Positions 14,813 to 22,273 of a stretch of 64,000 nucleotides of DNA are shown one piece after another. A model generated the notes under the pieces. The model did no database searches. It worked only from the letters and a program-made list of their open reading frames with translations, and was not told the DNA's origin. Made by a program: the position numbers and the translations under genes. Origin of the DNA: an uncultured Clostridia bacterium (GTDB lineage: Bacteria > Bacillota > Clostridia > Oscillospirales > Acutalibacteraceae); contig CANQFC010000004.1 in the NCBI GenBank assembly GCA_947598155.1, forward strand, positions 1 to 64,000, in the 5' to 3' direction. Within the stretch, counting starts at the first letter, position 1; each line of letters starts with the position of its first letter.

Positions 14813-15856
14813 TTGAAACAATATTTTTCTTTCCAATGGCATATCACCGACGAGTGTGATCAGCGCTGCAAACACTGTTATATTTTCTCCGGGGATAAGT
14901 GCCACGAGCTCAAAAGTATGACATGGGCGCAGATAGAGGACACCTTTTATAACTGTCTGGATTTCTGCGAGGTGTATGACCGCCTGCCCTATTTCTACCT
15001 GACCGGCGGCGACCCCATCCTGCACCCGGATTTTTGGCGGTTGCTGGCTCTATTCAAAGAACGGGGTGTCCCGTTTACCATCATGGGCAACCCGTTTCAC
15101 TTAAACGATCAGGTGTGCCGGGAGATGAAATACTACGGCTGTGAAAAGTACCAGCTTTCCCTTGACGGCCTCCATGAGACCCACGACTGGTTCCGCAAGC
15201 CCGGCTCTTTTGACTGCACGATAGAAAAGATTGGGTGTATCAACCGTTCAGGAATACGAAGCGTGATTATGACGACGGTATCCAAAACAAACCGCATGGA
15301 GGTGCCGGGGATCATCGACGCGGTGGTGGCGGCGGGAGCAAATGTATTTGCCTTTTCCCGCTATGTTCCCAGTGGCGGCGATCTGGACGCCTCCATGACG
15401 CCGCAGGAGTACCGGGAACTGCTGGCAATCTGCGATAAGAAATTCAAAGAATATGAGGCGGAGGGCGCAGAGACTTATTTCAACAAAAAAGATCACCTCT
15501 GGACGCTTTATGAGTATGAGACGGGGACTTTCAAAATCCCCGCAGACGCAAAGGAAGACATAATTTACGGCGGGTGCAACTGCGGCAACTGCCATATCAC
15601 GATCCTGCCCACCGGCGATGTGTACGCTTGCCGGCGCGTTGCGGAGAGTAAAGTCGGCAATGTATTTACCGACCGGCTGGCGGATGTGTGGGTGTGCGAA
15701 ATGGAGCAGTACCGGGAGTACGACAAATTCGTCAAATGCGGAAAATGTGAATTAAAGGCGTGGTGTCGTGGCTGTCCCGCCGTGGCAAAGGGAACAAACG
15801 GCGATTTTTACGCCGCCGACCCGCAATGTTGGAAAGAAATCAATGAGGTATTATAA
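14813..15856 (+). CDS. radical SAM/SPASM enzyme, ACGX system
   Basis: The 347-residue enzyme has the radical SAM cluster motif CDQRCKHC at residues 15-22, a TIM-barrel core (YFYLTGGDPILHPDFW) and a C-terminal SPASM domain with many cysteines (GCNCGNC, VKCGKCELKAWCRGC, DPQCW) for auxiliary [4Fe-4S] clusters. Such enzymes modify ribosomal peptides at cysteine or neighbouring residues. I chose the TTG start at 14813 because GAGG lies 7 bases upstream and the core motif then starts at the usual distance. The extension from 14612 covers the hairpin region. It is followed with no gap by the nitroreductase. The natural substrate is very likely the ACG-repeat peptide upstream. Confidence 0.93.
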   Translation: MKQYFSFQWHITDECDQRCKHCYIFSGDKCHELKSMTWAQIEDTFYNCLDFCEVYDRLPYFYLTGGDPILHPDFWRLLALFKERGVPFTIMGNPFHLNDQVCREMKYYGCEKYQLSLDGLHETHDWFRKPGSFDCTIEKIGCINRSGIRSVIMTTVSKTNRMEVPGIIDAVVAAGANVFAFSRYVPSGGDLDASMTPQEYRELLAICDKKFKEYEAEGAETYFNKKDHLWTLYEYETGTFKIPADAKEDIIYGGCNCGNCHITILPTGDVYACRRVAESKVGNVFTDRLADVWVCEMEQYREYDKFVKCGKCELKAWCRGCPAVAKGTNGDFYAADPQCWKEINEVL

Positions 15857-16444
15857 ATGAGCGAACTAAAAGAGACGATAATGCACCGTCGGGCGATTCG
15901 GCGGTTTGAAGAAAAGCAAATTGATGAAGCCGCCTTACAGGAGATATTGGAAGCAGGCTTGTATGCGCCCAGTGCCGGCGGACGGCAGGGCGTGCTATTT
16001 GTGGTCTCACAGGACAGCGAGGTAAATGAAAAACTGGGAAAAATCAAGCGAGCAAACTCCAACCCGCAAATGGCGACGGCGACAAGCTATGTATCCAAAG
16101 AACAGCCCAGCATTGCAGATGATTCCAATTTGAAAAACGCGTTTTACGATGCCCCCACTGTGATTACGCTGTTTGCGCCAAAGAATTTCCTTTTTGCTGC
16201 GGAGGACTGCGCCTGCGCCGCCGAAAACATGATGCTCATGGCCGATTTCCTCGGCGTTGGCTCCTGTTATATCGGGCAGGGCTGGACGGCATTTGCCGAC
16301 CCTTACGGGCAGGAGGTTTTACAAAGCTGGAATATCCGCACAGACTACTATGCGGTGATGCAGATTCTGCTTGGCTATCCAAAAGAGTGTGACAATCACC
16401 CGACACCGAAGCCCCGCAAAGGCGGACGGGTGTTGCGGTTTTGA
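15857..16444 (+). CDS. nitroreductase-family FMN oxidoreductase
   Basis: The 195-residue protein has the nitroreductase fold: HRRAIRRFEEKQID at the N-terminus for FMN phosphate, YAPSAGGRQG and the C-terminal VMQILLGYP. These dimeric FMN enzymes use NAD(P)H or a ferredoxin. It begins one base after the radical SAM stop and overlaps the next gene region, which encodes a flavin/ferredoxin fusion that could be its electron donor. In RiPP operons relatives catalyse dehydrogenations such as azole formation, so a role in peptide maturation is possible but not shown. Confidence 0.92.
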   Translation: MSELKETIMHRRAIRRFEEKQIDEAALQEILEAGLYAPSAGGRQGVLFVVSQDSEVNEKLGKIKRANSNPQMATATSYVSKEQPSIADDSNLKNAFYDAPTVITLFAPKNFLFAAEDCACAAENMMLMADFLGVGSCYIGQGWTAFADPYGQEVLQSWNIRTDYYAVMQILLGYPKECDNHPTPKPRKGGRVLRF

Positions 16445-16461
16445 GAATGGAGGAACAACAA

Positions 16462-17082
16462 ATGGACGCACAAACTTGTCTCAAAAAATTAGAATATGTC
16501 GGTGTACTGGCTTTTGCCACGGTGGACAAAGACGGCGCGCCGCAGATACGCAACATCTCCGCAATTCACTATGAGCCGGACAGAATGATTTTCTTCACGG
16601 CAAAGGGAAAAGCCTTCTGTGAGGAGCTTTTGACCGACGGGCGCGTGCAGGCGCTGGGCTACACCAAGTATAAAGAGATGATCCGCCTGTCCGCAAAGGC
16701 GATTCCCGTCCCGAAGGACGAGCAGGAAAAGTGGATCGACACGATTTTTGCGGAGCAACCCTATCTCTCGAACGTCTATCCCGGCGACACCCGAAAAATG
16801 GCGGGAATCGTCTTTGAAATAAAGGACGCGGAAATCGAGTATTTTAATCTCGGCGTCAACCCAATTTTTCGGGAGAGCTACACGATCGGTGCGGGAAATC
16901 TCACGCAAAAGGGATATGTCATTTCCGAAAAATGTATCGCCTGCGGAAAGTGCCTTAAAAACTGCCCTCAGCGGTGCATTGAGCCGGGGACGCCCTACCG
17001 TATCCGGCAGAATCACTGCTTACATTGCGGAAATTGCTATGAGGTTTGCCCGGTAAAGGCAGTTGTGAAAAGAGGGATATGA
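16462..17082 (+). CDS. PNPOx-like flavoprotein fused to 2[4Fe-4S] ferredoxin
   Basis: The 206-residue protein has an N-terminal pyridoxamine-phosphate-oxidase-like split barrel (about residues 1-135: GVLAFATVDKDGAPQIRNIS) fused to a C-terminal dicluster ferredoxin with CIACGKCLKNC and CLHCGNCYEVC. It is a plausible cytosolic electron carrier linking a flavin to iron-sulfur clusters. I chose 16462 because GGAGG lies 8 bases upstream; ATG 16447 is in frame but has no such site. The stop overlaps the macrodomain start. The neighbouring radical SAM enzyme and nitroreductase both need electrons, so it probably feeds one of them. Confidence 0.92.
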   Translation: MDAQTCLKKLEYVGVLAFATVDKDGAPQIRNISAIHYEPDRMIFFTAKGKAFCEELLTDGRVQALGYTKYKEMIRLSAKAIPVPKDEQEKWIDTIFAEQPYLSNVYPGDTRKMAGIVFEIKDAEIEYFNLGVNPIFRESYTIGAGNLTQKGYVISEKCIACGKCLKNCPQRCIEPGTPYRIRQNHCLHCGNCYEVCPVKAVVKRGI

Positions 17083-17855
17083 TGACACAAGACGAAAGAA
17101 GAATATATCTTATTCAAAAGTTGATTGACGAACAACCCCTCTATAAGGATTTAACCGTTCCGTCCGATGAAGCGGAACAGAAAAAGCTACTCCGCTCTCT
17201 GATGAACGTCCGCCCGCCGTACCCCATCGGCGAGGATTTTCTGACGGTGCAGGACGAATATCTGCGGGAGGAAACCGCCCGTAAAGGCGTTACGGATATT
17301 GCCGATTTGACGCCCATGGAGCCGGGAATTTATCTCTGGCAGGGCGACATCACCACGCTGAAATGCGGTGCTATTGTCAACGCCGCCAACAGTCAAATGC
17401 TGGGCTGTTTCTGCCCATGTCACGGCTGTATTGATAACGCAATTCACACTTATGCGGGCATTCAACTCCGGCTTGCCTGTGCAAAACTTATGGAAAGACA
17501 AGGACACGAGGAAGAAACGGGCAAGGCAAAGCTCACACCCGCCTACAACCTGCCCTGCGATTACATTCTCCACACCGTCGGACCTATAATACACGGCGGC
17601 GTGACGGAGAAAGACAAGATACTGCTTGCCTCCTGCTATCGCTCCTGTCTGGAACTCGCCGAGCAAAACGAAATCGGGAGCGTGGCGTTCTGCTGTATTT
17701 CCACGGGGGAATTTCATTTCCCGAATGATAAAGCGGCAGAAATCGCCGTACAGACGGTAAAGGAATACAGGCGGCAGACAAGTAGTAAAATTGAGGTGAT
17801 TTTCAATGTTTTCAAAGATACCGATTACGAAATCTACCGGGAGTTACTCGGATAA
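17079..17855 (+). CDS. zinc-type macrodomain protein (ADP-ribosyl hydrolase)
   Basis: The 258-residue protein has an N-terminal helical extension (residues 1-80) and a macrodomain. ADP-ribose-binding motifs are LWQGDITTLKCGAIVNAAN and CCISTGEFHFP; the insertion MLGCFCPCHGCIDNAIH carries the Cys/His set of the zinc-containing class. That class is encoded beside SirTM sirtuins and removes mono-ADP-ribose from the proteins they modify. Two ATG codons at 17079 and 17082 follow AGAGGGA. It overlaps the sirtuin gene by 50 bases. No GcvH-L or LplA partner, usual in SirTM operons, is present nearby. Confidence 0.93.
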   Translation: MMTQDERRIYLIQKLIDEQPLYKDLTVPSDEAEQKKLLRSLMNVRPPYPIGEDFLTVQDEYLREETARKGVTDIADLTPMEPGIYLWQGDITTLKCGAIVNAANSQMLGCFCPCHGCIDNAIHTYAGIQLRLACAKLMERQGHEEETGKAKLTPAYNLPCDYILHTVGPIIHGGVTEKDKILLASCYRSCLELAEQNEIGSVAFCCISTGEFHFPNDKAAEIAVQTVKEYRRQTSSKIEVIFNVFKDTDYEIYRELLG

Positions 17856-18675
17856 TGTAAACCGCCTTCGGGAGGCGCTGGACAAAGCGGACGCCGTTGT
17901 GGTGGGCGCAGGCGCGGGTCTTTCCACCTCGGCTGGATTTACCTATTCGGGCGACCGTTTTCGCAGATACTTTTCAGACTTTGAGAAGAAATACGGCTTT
18001 CGGGATATGTATTCCGGCGGGTTTTATCCGTATTCCTCGCCGGAGGAATTTTGGGCGTATTGGAGCCGATATATCTTCATCAACCGCTATATGGACGCGC
18101 CGAAACCCGTCTACTACGATTTGCTTGCACTGGTTCGGGATAAAGACTATTTTGTCATTACCACGAACGTAGACCACTGTTTTCAAAAAGCGGGCTTTGA
18201 CAAAAAGCGGCTTTTCTATACACAGGGCGACTATGGGCTGTTTCAATGCTCCGAGCCGTGCTGTCAGGAAACCTTTGACAACGAAGATATAATCCGACAG
18301 ATGATGGAACGGCAAAAGGATATGCGGATTCCGTCGGAGCTGTTGCCCGTCTGCCCGCATTGCGGAAAGCCTTTGACGATGAATCTTCGCTCCGACGACA
18401 AGTTTGTGGAGGACGAGGGCTGGCACGAGGCGGCTCAGCGGTACGAGAACTTCCTGCGTACACGAAAAAACGGACGGATATTGTTCTTGGAACTCGGCGT
18501 CGGGTACAACACTCCGGTCATTATTAAATACCCGTTTTGGCAGATGACTGCTGGGAACAAGGCCGCGACTTATGCCTGCATCAACTACGGCGAGGCGGTC
18601 TGCCCGACGGAAATTGAAAAACAGTCGATTTGCATTGATGCAGATATTGAAACAATCCTTTGTGCGCTGGCATAA
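17806..18675 (+). CDS. SirTM-class sirtuin (protein ADP-ribosyltransferase)
   Basis: The 289-residue sirtuin has the NAD-binding GAGAGLSTSAGF at about residues 36-47, TTNVDHCF near residue 120, and zinc ligands in CSEPCC and CPHCGK. The usual catalytic histidine (HG) is replaced: the segment reads YTQGDYG. That substitution is known in the SirTM group, which transfers ADP-ribose to a protein rather than deacetylating. The start at 17806 has GAGGTGAT upstream and lies inside the macrodomain gene. The writer and eraser are thus translationally linked. The target protein in this organism is unknown; the usual lipoylated GcvH-L is not encoded here. Confidence 0.92.
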   Translation: MFSKIPITKSTGSYSDNVNRLREALDKADAVVVGAGAGLSTSAGFTYSGDRFRRYFSDFEKKYGFRDMYSGGFYPYSSPEEFWAYWSRYIFINRYMDAPKPVYYDLLALVRDKDYFVITTNVDHCFQKAGFDKKRLFYTQGDYGLFQCSEPCCQETFDNEDIIRQMMERQKDMRIPSELLPVCPHCGKPLTMNLRSDDKFVEDEGWHEAAQRYENFLRTRKNGRILFLELGVGYNTPVIIKYPFWQMTAGNKAATYACINYGEAVCPTEIEKQSICIDADIETILCALA

Positions 18676-18800
18676 GGCGATCGTGCAAATTGTAAGTCTT
18701 AAAATGAGTAAATCCTCTTGCTTTTTTAAGCAAAATCGCTTAAAATAATTGTGTTACGAAACAGTTAATATCTGTATTGCACTTAGGCGTGGAATAAATC
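18676..18800 (+). other. possible element-end relic downstream of the island
   Basis: The stretch 18726-18800 (TTAAGCAAAATC, CAGTTAATATCTGT, CACTTAGGCGTGGAATAAATC) resembles 12355-12410 at the IME right end (CTAAGCAAAATC, CAGTTAAAGTCTGT, TACTTAGGAGTGGGAGTGATTTC). It may be a second attachment-type site, left when the GC-rich island or a related element was acquired. Confidence 0.4.
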
Positions 18801-18852
18801 AATAATCATTTTGTGGATTTTTATTTCACAGCTTTTAAAAAAGGAGCGCAAA

Positions 18853-19168
18853 GTGGATATTGTAATTAAAAAGCTATCCGCAGAGTATGCCGATGATTTT
18901 TTCGGATTTTTTGATAACGACGCTTTCTCCGACCATGACGAATGGAAATGGTGCTATTGCCTTGAAAGCCATTTGTCCGCACAGGAAAACGATAAATTGT
19001 GGGGGCAAAAGCGAAAGCGTCGAAAAAAGGCCGAAAATCTTATTCGGGCAGGTACTATGAACGGGTATCTTATCTATGATTCTTCCCGTGTTATCGGTTG
19101 GTGCAACGCCGGAGACAAATCCGACTACCGTCCAATTTGTGAAAATAAAAAATATCACACAGATATTC
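18853..19168 (+). pseudogene. truncated GNAT acetyltransferase
   Basis: From GTG 18853 (AAGGAG upstream) the sequence reads as the N-terminal half of a GNAT-family acetyltransferase: IVIKKLSAEYADDFFGFF, a Trp-rich segment (EWKWCYCLESHL), and the beta strand YLIYDSSRVIGWCNAGDKSDY. It then loses similarity at about 19165, exactly where the repeated terminator module begins. The acetyl-CoA-binding Q/R-x-x-G-x-G/A motif is missing, so the product is not functional. Truncation by an incoming element or deletion is the likely cause. Confidence 0.65.
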
Positions 19169-19214
19169 TAAAAAAGGCATTATCGGCTTTTGCGGTTGGT
19201 AATGCCTTTTGTGT
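19165..19214 (+). repeat. terminator module copy 2 (GGCATTA hairpin)
   Basis: ATTCTAAAAAAGGCATTATC begins a 45-base block that recurs at 21930-21975 with one difference, and more distantly at 232-272. It forms a long hairpin with flanking A and T runs. Here it replaces the 3' half of an acetyltransferase gene. Confidence 0.7.
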
Positions 19215-19264
19215 TTGCTTATGACCAAAAACATTCCGGTTCTTTTGAAAAAGAACCGGAATGT

Positions 19265-19582
19265 TTATTTTTCCTCTGAAATTCTTACAATAATATCATA
19301 GATCAAACGCACTTGTTTTGGGGAACAGTTTTCTAAAATTTCAGCAATATCTTTCTGCAAATACTGTCGTGTTTCTACCACCCCAGTTAATAATTCTGCT
19401 AATGAATAGTCAGTTGCAACGCAGATTTTTTCAAGCATTTCAAGGTTTGGCTTTTCATGCCCGCCCTCAATTTTACTTAAATAATTGGTGGAAACAGCTA
19501 TTTTCTCGGACAACTTTTCTTGCGTCAGTCCGGAGGCCTTGCGCGCACTTTTTATCCTTTTTCCGATGATTTTATAATCCAT
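19265..19582 (-). CDS. XRE-family HTH regulator of 105 aa
   Basis: The protein has an N-terminal Cro/CI HTH (IGKRIKSARKASGLTQEKLS, NYLSKIEGGHEKPNLEML) at about residues 5-60 and a short C-terminal helical region (IAEILENCSPKQVRLIYDII). It is a typical small clostridial regulator. It is divergent from the zinc-ribbon genes. The region between holds a strong promoter and duplicated GCTATAACTA repeats that are candidate operators. Confidence 0.92.
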   Translation of the reverse strand: MDYKIIGKRIKSARKASGLTQEKLSEKIAVSTNYLSKIEGGHEKPNLEMLEKICVATDYSLAELLTGVVETRQYLQKDIAEILENCSPKQVRLIYDIIVRISEEK

Positions 19583-19627
19583 ATTTTTAACTCCATTTAA
19601 AATTACTTATAAGTATAGAAACATTTC

Positions 19628-19688
19628 GCTATAACTACAATGTAGCTATAACTAATATATTGACTTATAGCTGAAAGTATGCTATAAT
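19628..19688 (+). promoter_or_regulatory. promoter with duplicated operator-like repeats
   Basis: GCTATAACTA occurs at 19628-19637 and 19645-19654, a 17-base periodicity. TTGACT (19660-19665) and TATAAT (19683-19688) follow with a 17-base spacer, driving the zinc-ribbon genes. The repeats are likely bound by the divergent XRE regulator. Confidence 0.65.
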
Positions 19689-19739
19689 TTTTTTGTCAAG
19701 TAATATGCGACGCTCACTTATAAGGAGGAGGAGAATTTA

Positions 19740-20032
19740 TGGCATTTTGTAAATATTGCGGCAGTCAGTTGCCGGAGGATTCAGTGTTTTGTTCCTCTTG
19801 CGGTAAACAGGTTGTTTGCGAAAATGAACATGAGCAGGGCAATGATAAGAGTCAACAAACAGAAGAACAAATTCGTGCATTACATCAACAAATTGATCAA
19901 CTGAAGTTGGCAAATCAACAAAACAACGCAAAAGACAGCCTTGGTATCATCGTTTTAAAAATCATTGGAGGACTTGCGGCGGCTTTGATACTTGCATTTA
20001 TTATTTTAAACGGGCTTTCAAACGGCTTTTGA
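19740..20032 (+). CDS. zinc-ribbon single-span membrane protein
   Basis: The protein of about 97 residues has an N-terminal four-Cys zinc ribbon (FCKYCGSQL, FCSSCGKQV), a Gln-rich coiled-coil segment (EEQIRALHQQIDQLKLA) and a C-terminal transmembrane helix (LKIIGGLAAALILAFIIL). It follows AGGAGGAG. The function of such proteins is not known. The next gene has the same N-terminal ribbon, which suggests they form one locus controlled by the divergent XRE protein. Confidence 0.85.
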
Positions 20033-20070
20033 AATTTACAGTATTTTAACGGAAAGTGAGAAATGATAAA

Positions 20071-21594
20071 ATGGCTAATTGCAAACATTGTGGACAGAAA
20101 GTTGAAAGCGGCTCCGAGTTTTGTCATAAATGCGGAAAAAAGCTCGATAATAAAAGTCGATGGAGCAGGAAAAGAAAAATCATAGTCGCTGTGTACATAG
20201 CGTTTGTTATGTTTACGCTTGTTTATGGGTTTATACCCACATTGGTACATCCACCGCAGGTGCTTCATCCGGAGTTTCCTCCTTCAAGAGGAGTTGCTTA
20301 TACCATGCTGAAGTGGTATGAAGTGCCGGTAAAAGATCTCTGCTACAGCACATTTATGCGAAAATGGTTTACAAGAGTACATACAGAAAATGTAATCCTG
20401 ATTGTTGCTGTTTACTGTGTGCTGATAGCCGTTCCGTTTGTGATTGCCGGGTTTAAAAAGCGAAAAGCAAAAGCGGCAATCGCCCGGCACTGTGAAAACG
20501 CAGAAACAGCGGCGGAGAAAACAATAACACGCATTACTGCAATCGTATTGCCTTGTGTTATCACGTTAGGCTGTGCGGTTGGAATTTTACTGCTTTCTTT
20601 GCCCGAGAGCAAAAGCACCAGCCGGAGACAAGCGACTCAACTCGAAACAGCTATATCTTCGGAAGGTGAAGTTACTTCTCGAGATTCCTTTGAAGTTTCG
20701 GATTTTTCCGATAGGGCGGAAAACGGAACAGAAGACGGAGATCAAGCGGCAAACCCACAGGCCGAATCGTCGGCTCAGGCCGGAAAAGAAACCGGTCAAA
20801 CGATGCCTGCACCAACATGGCCTGCATCCGTGCAAAAAACTCCCGGGCAGTCTCATCAAAGTACGACGGGTGTTACAGACCCCAAAAGCGCTGCAAAAGC
20901 AATCATGGATGGCTGCGTGTTCAAGGTTGTCGTGAAGAACCGCGTATATGTTCCTTTTGTATCTCCCGATATTCAAGTATTTCTTGATGAAAGCGCCGAT
21001 ATTGATGCAATCGGGTGGCGAGTCGAATGCTCGGTCAATGGACAGAAAGCGCCTTTGACTTGTTATGGAAATTCCTACTATGGTGAACGCGACTTCAGCA
21101 TTCCGCTGGAACAAGGGCACAATTTATTAAATTTTGAGCTTTTGGATTCTTACGGGAACAAAAAATCGGTGACAAAAGAGGTAATTTTTGAAGCATTGAC
21201 TCCCGAAACTCATCTCGGCGTAGGATGGGGCGTTTTTGAGTATAAGCTGGATTGGCTTTCCTATTATGACCAAATCAGCGACTTTGATTATCTGGTAGAC
21301 GAGGGGACCTTTAAAGGAAACTTTGATGAGATGAACAACGAAGAATATTACAACGAATTTCGCAATCTTAAAATTACCATAAACGGAATATCCTATACGC
21401 CCACGGTGATTGACGCGAAGCGCGGAATTAGACAAACCGGCTCAAATTCTATTTTTACTCCAATCGTTTATGAGGCAAATTATAAACATTCTGAGTTGAT
21501 TATTCCGGTTGATCCTTCTCGGACTAAAATTTATAAAGTTACCTACACCAACAAGTATGGTTTAAGTGTTAGCAAAACTGTCACTTTGTCGTGA
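20071..21594 (+). CDS. zinc-ribbon multi-span membrane protein with extracellular domain
   Basis: The protein (about 507 residues from ATG 20071; GTG 20056 is an alternative) has an N-terminal zinc ribbon (CKHCGQKV, CHKCGKKL) and three hydrophobic helices: one just after the ribbon (IIVAVYIAFVMFTLVYGF), a second at about 110-130 and a third at about 160-185. A low-complexity Ser/Gln/Pro linker (190-270) leads to a C-terminal beta-rich domain (VKNRVYVPFVSPDIQVFLDE) resembling an Ig-like fold. With three spans the C-terminal part would be outside if the ribbon is cytoplasmic. No enzymatic motif is seen. It lies 39 bases after the smaller zinc-ribbon gene. Confidence 0.8.
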   Translation: MANCKHCGQKVESGSEFCHKCGKKLDNKSRWSRKRKIIVAVYIAFVMFTLVYGFIPTLVHPPQVLHPEFPPSRGVAYTMLKWYEVPVKDLCYSTFMRKWFTRVHTENVILIVAVYCVLIAVPFVIAGFKKRKAKAAIARHCENAETAAEKTITRITAIVLPCVITLGCAVGILLLSLPESKSTSRRQATQLETAISSEGEVTSRDSFEVSDFSDRAENGTEDGDQAANPQAESSAQAGKETGQTMPAPTWPASVQKTPGQSHQSTTGVTDPKSAAKAIMDGCVFKVVVKNRVYVPFVSPDIQVFLDESADIDAIGWRVECSVNGQKAPLTCYGNSYYGERDFSIPLEQGHNLLNFELLDSYGNKKSVTKEVIFEALTPETHLGVGWGVFEYKLDWLSYYDQISDFDYLVDEGTFKGNFDEMNNEEYYNEFRNLKITINGISYTPTVIDAKRGIRQTGSNSIFTPIVYEANYKHSELIIPVDPSRTKIYKVTYTNKYGLSVSKTVTLS

Positions 21595-21762
21595 TTTGTT
21601 AGATTCAAAAGCCTAATGTCAGGAAACATATCAGTCCATTTTAGAAAAAGCTGATAAAGCACAATGCCAGGCGTTTTTCGTTACTGCATAACCGGTCAAA
21701 ATCATTCCTTTGCGATATTTGCAACACTGTTTGCATTAAAAAATCAGAGAATGAGAATAACG

Positions 21763-21793
21763 AAAACAAGCCCATATAGAAGTGCTTGTTTTT
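21763..21793 (+). terminator. terminator-like hairpin
   Basis: AAAACAAGC (21763-21771) pairs with GCTTGTTTT (21784-21792). It lies about 170 bases after the large zinc-ribbon gene and may end its transcript. Confidence 0.55.
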
Positions 21794-21889
21794 GGAACAA
21801 GCCGAATCTACAATTAAAATATGTGGGATTCTAAAAAAGAGTAGAATAGTATCAATAAAACTTAGAATTGCATTATTATAATCCCCTTT

Positions 21890-21979
21890 TTTGCGGGTAC
21901 AATTATCTAATAAAATCTAAAAATCAATAATTCTAAAAAAGGCATTATCGGCTTTTGCGGTCGGTAATGCCTTTTGTGT
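21890..21979 (+). repeat. terminator module copy 3 with GGGTACAATTA lead
   Basis: The block starts GCGGGTACAATTA, as at 200-212 near the IME left end, and continues into the AAAAAAGGCATTATCGGC hairpin (21935-21975). Sharing both lead and hairpin with the IME's left terminus suggests it is the leftover end of a related element. The whole 21,595-22,273 interval contains only hairpins and repeats; I see no gene in it. Confidence 0.6.
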
Positions 21980-22098
21980 TTTCGGTTGCTTTGCGCATCT
22001 AACTGTTTTGCAAGATATTACAAAATAGAACAAATCCCCTATCTCAACAAATTACCTTTCAAATTTTAATAAAATAATTCTGCGAGTGAAAAATTCCT

Positions 22099-22120
22099 TA
22101 TGGCAACAGTTTGGCAACGC
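22099..22120 (+). repeat. TGGCAAC direct repeats (arm-site relic)
   Basis: TATGGCAACAG and TTTGGCAACGC are tandem copies 10 bases apart. Their layout, next to an AT-rich region and a terminator, parallels the GATAGCA pairs at the IME ends. They may be arm sites of a lost integrative element. Confidence 0.4.
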
Positions 22121-22133
22121 TTTCGGATTATTT

Positions 22134-22172
22134 AAAAAGAGCTGTCGGTTTTTTAGTCCGACAGCTCTTTTT
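22134..22172. terminator. strong bidirectional terminator
   Basis: A perfect 15-bp stem AAAAAGAGCTGTCGG (22134-22148) pairs with CCGACAGCTCTTTTT (22158-22172) around a 9-base loop. Confidence 0.85.
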
Positions 22173-22273
22173 GTTGTTATATCATATTGAAATGGTGAAA
22201 AGCCTGTTCAATGTATTTTTGCTTTTCTAAAGGGCAAGGCTTTTCTCGTTTATCCGACGATACCGTATATACA

